Program-made: the position numbers and the translations under genes
Part shown: piece by piece, positions 55,324 to 64,000 of the stretch
Position numbering within the stretch: the first letter of the stretch is position 1
Layout: every line of letters starts with the position of its first letter
Notes under the pieces: model-generated
What the model saw: the letters and a program-made list of their open reading frames with translations, nothing else
What the model was told of the DNA's origin: nothing
Database searches by the model: none
Origin: Amorphophallus konjac
Lineage: Eukaryota; Streptophyta; Magnoliopsida; Alismatales; Araceae
Assembly: GCA_022559845.1 (NCBI GenBank)
Contig: CM040123.1
Location: 298,208,642-298,272,641 of the forward strand
Reading direction: 5' to 3'
DNA: 64,000 nt

Positions 55324-57282
55324 TCAAGGCGGGCTAAAGCCTCGAAAGCAGTAAGAAAAATGGTAATGATCCTGAAAGGGTGAGGAGGAGAGAGTAGAAA
55401 GATAATAAGAAGAATCATCCGACGTGGTCGGAGAAGAGGGACGAGAATCATTCGATTGTGCCGGAGAAAGAGAATGGGAGACACTCGACAAGGTCGGAGA
55501 ATAAGAAGGAGAACCCGGAGATACCAGAGGAGAAGAATCAGAGGAGGACATATACTGAGGCCGAGAATGGTGAGGAGATGGAAAGTTCGAAGGTTCCGGA
55601 TAGGAAAAGGAAGAACGGGGATTCACGAATCTAAGATGGGAGGAGAGAATCGTTGAGGGAGAATTAGGAGAGGGCAGATACACCACCCAGAGGTGGGAAC
55701 CGAGCAGAAGAAATGATGAGTGAAATGAAGAAGAAGGAAGAGAAGTGGACCCCTGAGTGCACAATTGACGGCCCTTAAACTTACGCCACCGCCTCTTCTT
55801 AGCTGATACTTCTTGAACATGGACTCGCCTGGCGCGGACTCGGACCTTCGGCCTTCTTAATCTGTAATACCTTCTCAGATAACGGGTCCACCTGACAGAT
55901 GGCCTGGCCCGGTCATGAATATGCAGCTTCATCAGGGCAGTTGCCCCTAGACACCCAGTGCTAACAACAGTAGATGGACATTCTTGAACAACTAACTCCT
56001 CATAATGTTGAATATCATAAAACCATGGAGTCTTGTTACTTGGCACAAGTAGCATGAGATTCGGCATCTCCACTCGGCAACTGGGCACGAAGCATAACTC
56101 CCTTACCAGAAGAGCAGGACGAAACTGAGGGAGATTAATGCGTGGCATTGACATGGCCGGCTTGCTAATGAACAAAGGGAGATTGCATAGAATGTGCAGA
56201 ATGTCCTGGGAGAACATAGAAGATACGGCCAATTGCCCTTTGAACATAGAGTGCATAATCTGCTTGGCGACCGTATGTGTTAGCACAACACGGGTAGAGA
56301 ACCCTTCTTGGCCTGTCATCTGAACAGCAATAGAGCGAGGAGAAATAATAACATCAACGGTGAACTCTCCGGCGAGCAAGGAGATTGCCACCGGCCTCGC
56401 TCGGGAAGAAACTGGCATCAACTCAAGGGAACTCTTCTTAGCAACTCTCATCTTTGAAAGTAGAGGCGCATCATCCCCAAAATAACCAGGGACGAGGACA
56501 CGAACCGGCATCCGACAGATAAAATCTTGAATCTTGAAATGCAAGGCCGACACTGAATCATCTTGACTTGGCTTATTGTCTCCCTGGGGATTAGACCTGA
56601 GGGGCACCAAAGGAAGCGCACACCCGCTCCGTGGGAGGGAAGTGGTTGGAGAAGTAAAGGGAATATGTTTGGGTGGAACACGTGAAGGTTTGTAAGGCAT
56701 GGAGGCTCCAACGGGAGTGGTGATGTAAAGTGAAGGCGCAGGCGATGTGGTGATGATAGGCTCGGGTGGCGACAAAGGTGAAGGTGAAAGCGTGGCTAAG
56801 GGTAAAGGTGAAGGTGAAAGCGGGCAAAGGTGATGGCGGAGATGGAGGTGGTGATGGAAGCACTGGTGGTGGAGATGGAGATGATGGTGATGGCAATGGA
56901 GATGGTGAGGATAGTGATGAAGGCGATGGGGGTAGCGGACATGGAGGTGGAGAGGGTGAAGAGGGAGGTTGTGGTGTCCACCATCGACGTGTCGACACAA
57001 CGCGTCGAGTGGTGTTAAGGATATAAGTAGTGGTAGTGGCGATGAGAGAGGAAGGGGAGGCACTAGCATGAGCAGAGGCATGGGTTTGTGGCGGTGATGG
57101 AGCCGGGGTAGGAGATGGTGGAGGTAACAGAGTAGGTGGTGGAGCGAGTGCAGCACTAGATGAGGAATCACAGGGGTGCCCCTGGCCTTGAAGTAATGGA
57201 GACGGCTGCCCGGGCGGCACTTCTTACTGCTGCTGTTGGCTGCGAAGATGTAAAATGACTTTGTGCATAGCGGCCCAATCAA
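55324..57282 (-). CDS. C second coding domain, open reading frame of 652 codons, function unknown
   Basis: I do not recognise the family. Residues 1-180 are a His/Pro/Leu-rich low-complexity region whose true frame is uncertain, because a second frame (57220-56591, Pro/Ser-rich) is open too. From about residue 250 a conserved domain begins: LHFKIQDFICRMPVRVLVPG, then a segment with RPVAISLLAGEFTVDVI, GFSTRVVLTHTVAK, LPQFRPALLVREL and LMLLVPSNKTPWFYD, ending in the basic cluster KKRRWRKFKGRQ near residue 505. A hydrophobic stretch SSFLLLGSHLWVVYLP follows, then a Ser/Pro-rich tail. The conserved part is shared with A at about 70% identity by eye, with A in frame to gag. It has no D-[ST]-G, YXDD or DDE motif, so it is not pol. 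Nucleic-acid binding by the basic cluster is only a guess. Confidence 0.7.
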   Translation of the reverse strand: MIGPLCTKSFYIFAANSSSKKCRPGSRLHYFKARGTPVIPHLVLHSLHHLLCYLHHLLPRLHHRHKPMPLLMLVPPLPLSSPLPLLISLTPLDALCRHVDGGHHNLPLHPLHLHVRYPHRLHHYPHHLHCHHHHLHLHHQCFHHHLHLRHHLCPLSPSPLPLATLSPSPLSPPEPIITTSPAPSLYITTPVGASMPYKPSRVPPKHIPFTSPTTSLPRSGCALPLVPLRSNPQGDNKPSQDDSVSALHFKIQDFICRMPVRVLVPGYFGDDAPLLSKMRVAKKSSLELMPVSSRARPVAISLLAGEFTVDVIISPRSIAVQMTGQEGFSTRVVLTHTVAKQIMHSMFKGQLAVSSMFSQDILHILCNLPLFISKPAMSMPRINLPQFRPALLVRELCFVPSCRVEMPNLMLLVPSNKTPWFYDIQHYEELVVQECPSTVVSTGCLGATALMKLHIHDRARPSVRWTRYLRRYYRLRRPKVRVRARRVHVQEVSAKKRRWRKFKGRQLCTQGSTSLPSSSFHSSFLLLGSHLWVVYLPSPNSPSTILSSHLRFVNPRSSFSYPEPSNFPSPHHSRPQYMSSSDSSPLVSPGSPSYSPTLSSVSHSLSPAQSNDSRPSSPTTSDDSSYYLSTLSSSPFQDHYHFSYCFRGFSPP

Positions 57283-57398
57283 TCCTTTTTCTTAGCTTCC
57301 AGATCATAAACATAATCCCGGAACTCGGGGCAATCCTTAACCAAATGACCCTTTTGGCGGTGAAAATCACAGAACTGAAGCATATCCCCGACCGCGGG

Positions 57399-59009
57399 TC
57401 AGCAGGGCACAACCGGAGAGAGCGGCAACGCATGGGTGGCCATCAAAGCCCTGAAAATATCCGTGAAGCACTCCGGCAAAAAAAGACGAGGAGCCCGCTT
57501 CGGGCAAGGTGGATGCCGAGGGGTATGAGGTGAGGATGGTTGTGGAGATGGAAGTAGAGGTTGTGTAGGCAGGAGTGCGTGGCTAGTGGTGGAGGGCTTT
57601 GGTGATGGCATGTGTGGAACGGAGTGGGGAGGTATGTAGACGGCATCTACTTGCTCGGGATGTGGTGTTCCCTTGACCGGAAGTGTAGATAGAGACGGGT
57701 ATGTGGACACGGAAGGTTGACTCATGGAAGGTTGATATGCGGAGGCGTATGGGTACGTAGAGGCAGGAGGTTGGCTCGTGGAGGGATATGTGGCGGAAGG
57801 CTGACTCATGGCGGGCCGACTCATGGGAGCGTAGGATTGGCACGTGGAGGGTGAAGGTTGATATGTGGAGGTGGATGGTGGAGACTCGGGGTCAAGGGAA
57901 TCTTGGATTTGTTGGCGAATGAAGCGGGCTCGGCTGTATAATTGTTGCCAGGAGGTGATGTCGTTGAGGGCTAAGATGAACCGATACTCGGGCACGGCAT
58001 TGGATATCAGCATCTTGATTTGCTCTCCCTCCGGAATGTGTCCCGGGACTTGCGCGGCCAAGCGACGCCAACAATCGGCAAAGGTAGAAAAATCCTCTTC
58101 GGGCTTCATCATCTCATGGGCCAGATCCACAATAGAGTACTTGGGCCCAACCTGGTCTTGATACTGCTGAATAAACTTTTCTTGAACGGCTTGAAAATTC
58201 ATGACTTGCTCTTGCGGAAGAGAGAAGAACCAATCCCGAGCCGGGCCTTCTAATGACAGACCAAACAGATAAGCCATCAAGTGTTGGTCATGTCGAAATT
58301 GGGCCGACTCATAAACAAACTCCTTCAAGTGCACATACGGGTCACCGACTCCACTATAACGGCGATATGTGGGAATTTGTGATGGAGACGGAAGCCGAAG
58401 ATCTTGAAATGCGAACGGAACACTTAAAGATGATTTGGGATCGATCCGACGTTGAAGCTCATCAAGCTGGCGTTGGGTTTGAGCAATCATCTCCTGGGTA
58501 GGGAGAGATCGAGAAGAATATGGGCCAGCTTGAGTAAGAGGATGTGAATTCGGACCAGTATGATGGTAATGGGCCGGATAAGAGGATCCGGGCTGAGAAG
58601 AAAAAGGGCCCATTCTGGGAATGGAAGGGTGAGCGGGCCTGGAAGAGATGTTGGAACATGGGTTGAATGGGCCAGCAGCAACATGGGCAGAATAATGAGG
58701 CCTATTAAGAGAATAATGCCCATTAGAAATCGGGCCAGTAGCATATGAAGGAGAAGAAAGAGGCCCATGAACAGAAGATGTCCCATTATGAGAAGAAGGC
58801 CCATTAAGATGAGACGTAATGATGCGTTGGGCCTGGGCCGGGTCCATTTGACGAAAAAGGCTTGAAAGATGGGCCATGAGATTAGCCTGTTCCTCGGATG
58901 GATCAGAAGGACCACGGGAAGATGGGCCCGCGTGAGAAGAGGATTCCACGCGGGAATAAGAAGAAGATTGGGAAAAAGAATGATACAAGGGGTTAGAATA
59001 CTGCTTCAT
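57399..59009 (-). CDS. gag: C gag, intact to 536 codons, Ogre/Tat-like
   Basis: This encodes Gag, the protein that forms particles around element RNA. Starts at ATG 59009. Residues 1-170 are Ser/Pro/His/Asn-rich; residues 170-215 are a short helix with QRQLDELQRRID; residues 222-370 are the Retrotrans_gag capsid core, including YVHLKEFVYESAQFRHDQ, LEGPARDWFFSLPQEQ, FADCWRRLAAQVPGHIPEGEQ and ITSWQQLYSRARFIRQQI; residues 370-500 are a Pro/Ser/Tyr-rich stretch. The frame ends in TGA at 57399 where A has CGA, so a C-to-T change has cut off a zinc-finger-like segment. That segment, CDFHRQKGHLVKDC, is still in frame at 57369-57328. A one-base shift follows near 57280. The frame is thus nearly intact. 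Confidence 0.9.
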   Translation of the reverse strand: MKQYSNPLYHSFSQSSSYSRVESSSHAGPSSRGPSDPSEEQANLMAHLSSLFRQMDPAQAQRIITSHLNGPSSHNGTSSVHGPLSSPSYATGPISNGHYSLNRPHYSAHVAAGPFNPCSNISSRPAHPSIPRMGPFSSQPGSSYPAHYHHTGPNSHPLTQAGPYSSRSLPTQEMIAQTQRQLDELQRRIDPKSSLSVPFAFQDLRLPSPSQIPTYRRYSGVGDPYVHLKEFVYESAQFRHDQHLMAYLFGLSLEGPARDWFFSLPQEQVMNFQAVQEKFIQQYQDQVGPKYSIVDLAHEMMKPEEDFSTFADCWRRLAAQVPGHIPEGEQIKMLISNAVPEYRFILALNDITSWQQLYSRARFIRQQIQDSLDPESPPSTSTYQPSPSTCQSYAPMSRPAMSQPSATYPSTSQPPASTYPYASAYQPSMSQPSVSTYPSLSTLPVKGTPHPEQVDAVYIPPHSVPHMPSPKPSTTSHALLPTQPLLPSPQPSSPHTPRHPPCPKRAPRLFLPECFTDIFRALMATHALPLSPVVPC

Positions 59010-60385
59010 GAGGGCAAATGGAGACTTAATACAAGGAGATCAAGGACAATACAAATGGGGAAGCAAGGGCTTAATGGGCTCGAGGACAAGAGGGGACTGA
59101 CCCACTAATGGACAACGGACCAGGGGACAATGGACTAGATAATGGACACACAAAATGGGCTAAGCTAAATGGGCCTAACAACAACAAAACATATGGATGA
59201 CGAAAGAATGCAACACAAAAACCACTAATGGGCTTGGACAAGCCCAAACAACACAAACAATGCAATGTGAGAGTTTTCACCCAAGTCAAACAAGTTGATT
59301 TGATGGGAAATCTTTTAGCGGTTTTAATAGACCTTTTAATGATTTGAATTAGGAAAAATTCCCTCAAGATAGGAATCCTATGGGAATAAGGTCCAAACTT
59401 TGTGTTGACTAAGGTTAACTCCCTTACACGTATGTAAATGCAAGCCTAAGGTGTGGAAAGGTACAACCGACCCGGCGTCCGTGTGGGAATCCACGGCTCG
59501 CGGGGACTTATAGAGGTCCCAGATAAGATCACCTAGTCGACTCCAAGGAATATGGAGGCGAGAGGATCACTTACCAAGGTAGGAAATGGAACTATGAGTG
59601 CATGCAAATTCTAGCTTAAAACTAGAAAATCAAGACAAAATTAAACTATGCAAACATGATCCAACTAAGCCAAATAGTATATGGATGGAAAGACAATACA
59701 AAGGTATGCACAACGGGCCTAAGAACAGATCAATCTGACCCCGGGAGGTCAATCAAATCACTGAGCAAAGATGCCCCCGTGAACCTATGCGCAGACCACA
59801 TGCAGATTTTATGGACAAAATGCTAAAATGGTGACAATTTGTAACTAAGCAAACGTGACCCAAATGATGCAAGTAGTATATGGATGGAAAGACAATACAA
59901 AGGACTATCCAATGGAACAAAAATCAGTGCAATCAGACATTGGGAAGGCAGTCAAATCACTGAGTAAAGATGTACCTGTGAACCTGTCCCTGAGCCTGCC
60001 TGCAGAACTTATGCAAAAAACTCAAAAAGTTGGACAATATTAGAATATCCAAATGTTAACCAAATGATGCAAATGATATATGGATGGAAAGACAATACAA
60101 AGGGCTATCCAACGCAACAAGAATCAGCTCAATCGGACTCCAGGATCAAAAGTTATGCCCCGACGAACACGGCCATGTGAGCATGTGCGCAAGACTGCCA
60201 GAAGTTGTAACGGTCTACCAAATGACCGTTATATGACCGTGACGGTCTACCATAAGACCGTCACATAACCAGAGCCCGTAAAACACCAAAAATAGTGGGA
60301 TAATGGAGGAAATACTACCTAAACATGAACATGCACCCACCCAACCTACAAAAGAGCATGAAAACAAGCGTGATGGGCATTGGTG
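59010..60385 (-). other. C leader with tandem repeat and hairpins
   Basis: On the minus strand it contains the same three-fold repeat as A (about 60180 to 59640; units begin 'gcagactc-cagg') and the 'gtcgactaggtgatctt' phrase near 59530. Hairpins with taacggtctac and gaccgtta arms lie at 60207-60270. No gene is seen. Confidence 0.65.
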
Positions 60386-60402
60386 TCCCACCGTGATCGC
60401 CA
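60386..60402 (-). other. C primer-binding site
   Basis: TGGCGATCACGGTGGGA on the minus strand, six bases inside the LTR end. It is identical to the site in A at 14704-14720. Confidence 0.75.
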
Positions 60403-60408
60403 AAAAAT

Positions 60409-62399
60409 TGTAGATTTGTTTTTTTAATTAGGTTCCTATCCCGCCCCATTTAAATACATACATGCATAAACATGTGAATCAAAGATAAAGGGGATGAAAC
60501 GATGAGAAATACTAACCGTGATCGCCACCAAGGTTCCAACAACGCCAAAGGATAAAGAAGTGTAAAGAACGGCGCTGTGTACCTTGGAAAGAAAACTTGA
60601 TCACGTTTGAAACGGGGTGCGGAAAATTTTTGGATTCGAACCTCCTCTCCTTCCAGCCGGCTAGAGGAAGAGGGCCTCATGTTGTATTCATGCTCTCCTG
60701 CAAAACAAAGATGAAACACAAAGGTAAAAATCCATTAGAACATGAAGTGTAGAAATCTGCCCAAAGTGATAAAATAGCATGAATAAAAGGGGGAGAACGC
60801 ACCGGGGGGAGGTTTTTAACCCCTGTGGAAGGGTGGAAAAGATAGGTGGGTGTGTTGCGCATGCATGAGATTTGAAATCATGAGATTTGATTGAGAGAAT
60901 AGAGAGAAAACGTTGATGCAAAACGGAGAAAAACGCATGTGTACCAGAAAAGTGCAGAAAACTGTGATGATTTGTGATTTTGAGGAGAAGAGAACTAAGA
61001 GTGTAGACCATGAAATCAAGCCCAGAATGATGCAATAGAAAACTAATACTTCCCTCTTCAAGCCAAGGTTAAAGGATTGAGTCGGCGGTGCAGCATGGCT
61101 TCGCCCCACGTCCGGAAAGAGCCCCCCGTCGCGACTGCGAACTGGGCAGTTTTTATAGAGTTTTGTAAGAAAGCCTCATCTTCTTATCATGATTCCTGAA
61201 GATAGAGTCCAAGATAAATCGAGTTCTTTAGATCAAACTCGAGATAATACTAAGGACAAGAGATAGGAATAAACGGGGATCAATTCGGAGGAGGATTCTA
61301 GAAGATATGGCTCTTGGAAGGTAGCCCCGGAGCCTTATCTGCAGAGTTTTAGTTGAACAAGGATACTTAAATCCTGAACTTGCGACCCAGCTCCCGAGAG
61401 ATATAGCCAATGAAATTTGGAGTTCTTTAGACTGAATTCAAGATAATACCAAGGAGAAACCATAGGAACAAACGGCGCTCAATTCGGGGTAGAATTCAAG
61501 AAGTTATGGACTCTACAAGAGGGCCACGGCGCACAAAAACGGAGCAGAGTCCAACAAGAATTGGACTCTCAGGTGTGTGTAACGGTCTATCGTAAGACCG
61601 TCAGAGTGATGTAACGGACTAGGGTAGGTCCGTCACACTCTGGGGGTCGAACGGGACGATTTCGGGCAAGTTTGGATGTAACGGTCTACTGTAGGACCGT
61701 CACATGGACTCTGACGGTCTTACGATAGACCGTTACACTGATGTAACGCACCTACACTAGACCTTCACATCGATGAAGGAAAATTCTGGGCAGACTGCGC
61801 GCGACTTCAGAAATTGAAGCATAGCTCTCAAACAGGGCAGAACTAGTAAAAGTGGTAGAAGAAGGAATTGTAGATAACTGAGAGAGGAACAACTTTCATG
61901 AAGAAAGAAAGTTGAGAAAATGATTGGAAGAGGGAAAAAATGGGGCTGGAAGAGAGATGAAAATTCTGGGATGTTGGTGAACAGCACAGCTTGCTGGAAA
62001 AATGCAAATAGCTCACAATCGGGGCAGAACTGGCCAACGGTGTAGAAGAAGAAATTATAGAGCTTTGAAAGAGAAAAAACTTTGGTGAAGACAACTTTTT
62101 GAAAAGAGGAACAAAAGAAGATGAAAAAGGACCACTTTCAGGACTGCGCAATGAGAGAGAGCCGATTACTTGAGGGAAGCCGGCCTAAATGGGCCGAAAG
62201 TCGACTTGGAAGTCAGAAGTTGATAAGAAAAGCTCCGGGGCTCTAAAAAACCATGATCTCCAAGACTCAAAGGATAGGGAATGGTAAAAATGGGCTCAAA
62301 ATCCATCCAAGGAAGCTCCAAAATAATGGCTAATTCGGGACATCAAAAATGATGAATAAGAGAAATGACACAACTTGTGGGCTAAAATGGGTGTCAACA
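60409..62399 (-). repeat. C 5' LTR, 1991 bp
   Basis: Near-identical to 50286-52277. TATAAAA complement at 61151-61157; exon-like block at 60583-60697; hairpin array at 61580-61740. In the exon-like block the GAGAGCATGAATAC start has G-to-C in the last base compared with A. Confidence 0.9.
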
Positions 62400-62480
62400 C
62401 ATAGCCCCTTTTCCTTCATGATATTTCATGCTTACATGCACATATTGCTAGTTTGGGGCGGGTGGATATAAACATCTACA

Positions 62481-63452
62481 ACCTTATTTTTTTGGCGATC
62501 ACGGTGGAACGCCGAGTGCCCATCACGTTAGCCTTGTTCTTCTGTAACTTTAGTGTGTGTACGTCTCTATTTGGGTAGCATTTTCTTGGGTTTTCTGCAT
62601 TTTTGTGGTTCTGGGATCAGAACGCGGCTCCCAGGCAACCACTTCTATGAGAACGCGGTTCCCAGGCAACCACCTTCTGATTCTGGTAGACCCTGTGGGA
62701 GGCTCTCAGGCGCGTCTTTCTTTGACAATTTAATTCACCTCCCGAGGTCTGATTGCTCTATTTTTGGTCCCATTGTGTTGTCCTTTATATTATCTTTCAC
62801 TTCCCATATCATTTGCACTCATCCTGTTAGGTTTTGATAATTTAATTGTGTCTTGAATTTCGAGTTTTCTGCAAGAAATCTGTGTGCAGACCCATGGGCA
62901 GACTCACAGGAGCGTCATTTGTTGATGTTTTAATATGCCTTTCGGGGTCTGATTGAGCCATTTTATGGTCCTATGTTGCAGATCTTTATGTTATCTTGAT
63001 TTTTTTATATCATTTGCATCTATTTGGTCATGTTTTCATAATTTAAAATTGTCTTAATTTTCAAGTTTTATGTTGGAAATCTGCACGCAGGCTCACAGGT
63101 GCGTTGTTCGTTGTTGATTTAATATACCTTCCAAGGTCAATTTGTTCCTTTTTATGGTCTTGTATTGTTTTCCTTCATATTGTTTATGTTTTCCAACGTT
63201 GTTTGCATCTATATCATCTTGTTTGCATAATGTAATCTTGCCTTAATTTTTCAGTTTTATGCTAGAATTATGCATGCACTCCGGTGCACATAGAGTTTCA
63301 TGCATTGCACTTTGGAGTTGCATTCCTACCTTAGTAAGTGATCCTCTCACCTCCATATTCCTTGGAGTCGACTAGGTGATCTTATCTGGTACCTCCGTAA
63401 GTCTCCGTGAGCCGTGGATTCCCACACGGACGTCGAGCCAGTTGTATCTTTT
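62481..63452 (+). other. D primer site and leader with three-fold tandem repeat
   Basis: Primer site TGGCGATCACGGTGGAA at 62493-62509. Hairpin-like 'aacgcggctcccaggcaacc' and 'aacgcggttcccaggcaacc' follow near 62620-62670. Tandem units with gactcacagg[ta]gcg lie at about 62697-62880, 62887-63085 and 63089-63275. The phrase 'ggagtcgactaggtgatctt' (63364) precedes the E2 insertion. Confidence 0.7.
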
Positions 63453-64000
63453 TGTGACGACCCAAGATCCGGATACCGGGAGGAGCCCGATACCATTCAA
63501 ATCCTGGCCCGCCGCCCACGAGCCGGGAGGGCTCGAAAGGGCTAAAAGGAGTGTGGAGGTAAAAAGAAATAGGAAATAAGGCAGGGTAATTCAACAATTA
63601 ACAGAAATAATAAACAACTACAACAACAGAGTCCAGTCCAACAGAAAGTATAGTCTAAAGCAGTAAAACGTACCACATGCCAAGTGAACACTCGGCCCGG
63701 CGAGTTGGCAACTGAGAACCTCCGAACCGCGTCCTCGAACCTCGAGGAACAACTTCCACACCTGAAAAGTAGGGATGAGTCTCCAAAAAGAGACTCATCA
63801 GAGGTCCCGCAGAACCCCAACCGGAAACAACGTCGGTAGGGGAAAGGAAAGCTACAACTACAGCAGGAATAGCAAATTGGTGGCCTGTCAAAACTCAGCA
63901 CTACAACTACTTCTACTGTACTAGTCAAGCAGAAAGAGAAATCCTGATCTCACAATCGGGAATCAAACCACACTAAGGCCACTTACCGAGGCAAAACCTA
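63453..64000 (+). mobile_element. Element E2: start of a TGTGACGACCC-type LTR, cut by the window edge
   Basis: It begins TGTGACGACCCAAGATCC and resembles E1 (6004). It interrupts the D leader just after 'agttgtatctttt', where A continues 'agttgtacctttccacccct'. Only 548 bases are visible, so the type of element cannot be determined. No coding sequence can be supported here; two minus-strand open frames lie over low-information sequence. Confidence 0.65.

Larger units (their letters stand above)
50286..62399 (-). mobile_element. Element C: best preserved member of the A/C/D family, 12.1 kb
   Basis: On the minus strand: 5' LTR (62399-60409), primer site (60402-60386), leader, gag (59009-57399 plus zinc-finger part), second coding domain (57282-55324), about 3 kb of non-coding DNA and a 3' LTR (52277-50286). 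The two LTRs are 1991-1992 bp and, by eye, differ at about 40 positions (roughly 2%). There is no pol. Lack of pol in a copy this young shows it was not lost here by decay; the element was mobilised without it. Confidence 0.9.
48738..62480 (+). repeat. D 5' LTR, about 1624 bp in two parts (48738-50285 and 62405-62480)
   Basis: It has TATAAATA at 49590-49597, the leader phrase gtgaagccatgccgc at 49642 and an exon-like block at 50047-50198. Short hairpins at 48976-49400 have arms such as GGTCTCCTAGTAGACC, GGTCCCCTAGGAACC and GGTTTCCTAGGAGATC. The part 62405-62480 ends ACATCTACA followed by the primer site, as in A. Confidence 0.8.
48738..64000 (+). mobile_element. Element D: Ogre/Tat-like gypsy element related to A, 5' end only; contains C and E2
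   Basis: D starts with an LTR like that of A (TGTTGACACATG) inside the start of X gag. Its LTR is interrupted by C at 50286, resumes at 62405 and ends at 62480. The primer site and the beginning of the leader follow, and E2 interrupts at 63453. The gag and beyond are outside the window. Bases just left of it (CCTAG, 48733-48737) may be the target duplication; the right copy cannot be seen. Confidence 0.8.

Overview
The window is plant nuclear DNA made almost entirely of nested LTR retrotransposons. No host gene, rRNA, tRNA or CRISPR array could be supported. The plant origin is inferred from the element types: SIRE/Maximus-like and Retrofit/Ale-like Ty1-copia; a Ty3-gypsy element with the tRNA-Asp primer site and leader/tail phrases of Athila; and Ogre/Tat-like Ty3-gypsy elements with long leaders. 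The species cannot be told from the sequence.

Layout. F (1-4027, minus) is the 5' end of a gypsy element: LTR, primer site and broken gag. G (about 4200-6003, plus) is a decayed copia gag-protease-integrase fragment, cut at 6004 by E1, which starts like a TGTAACGACCC-type LTR. X is a minus-strand SIRE-like copia element with its 3' LTR at 8275-10205, no recognisable pol, and a gag split into three pieces (12823-13174, 27042-27216, 46891-48720) by later insertions. A (13180-27036, plus, target duplication ATATT) is an Ogre/Tat-like gypsy element that itself holds S, a solo copia LTR (22427-24966, duplication TAGTA). B (27217-46885, plus, duplication ATTTT) is a full-length SIRE-like copia element whose 5' LTR is split by H, a young non-autonomous Athila-like element (28234-36533, duplication GGCTC). 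D (48738 to beyond the window, plus) is a relative of A whose 5' LTR is split by C (50286-62399, minus, duplication CATAG), the best preserved member of the A/C/D family. D's leader is cut at 63453 by E2, a relative of E1.

Relative order follows from the nesting: X is older than A, B and D; A is older than S, B than H, and D than C and E2. The two LTRs of H differ at roughly 1.5% of positions and those of C at roughly 2% (counted by eye), so these are the recent arrivals.

Most worth following up: (1) the A/C/D family has LTRs, a tRNA-type primer site, gag and a second conserved coding domain of unknown function, but no protease, reverse transcriptase or integrase in either complete copy; (2) the LTRs and leaders of A/C/D carry arrays of short hairpins whose sequences differ between copies while their pairing is kept; (3) the copia LTRs carry spaced site arrays: GTCGAC hexamers in pairs 21-23 bp apart in X, and GTCNRTGCA cores about every 31-32 bp in B and S; (4) both LTRs of B contain a second primer-binding-site sequence about 45 bp upstream of the true one; (5) H has a very GC-rich block just upstream of its TATA box.
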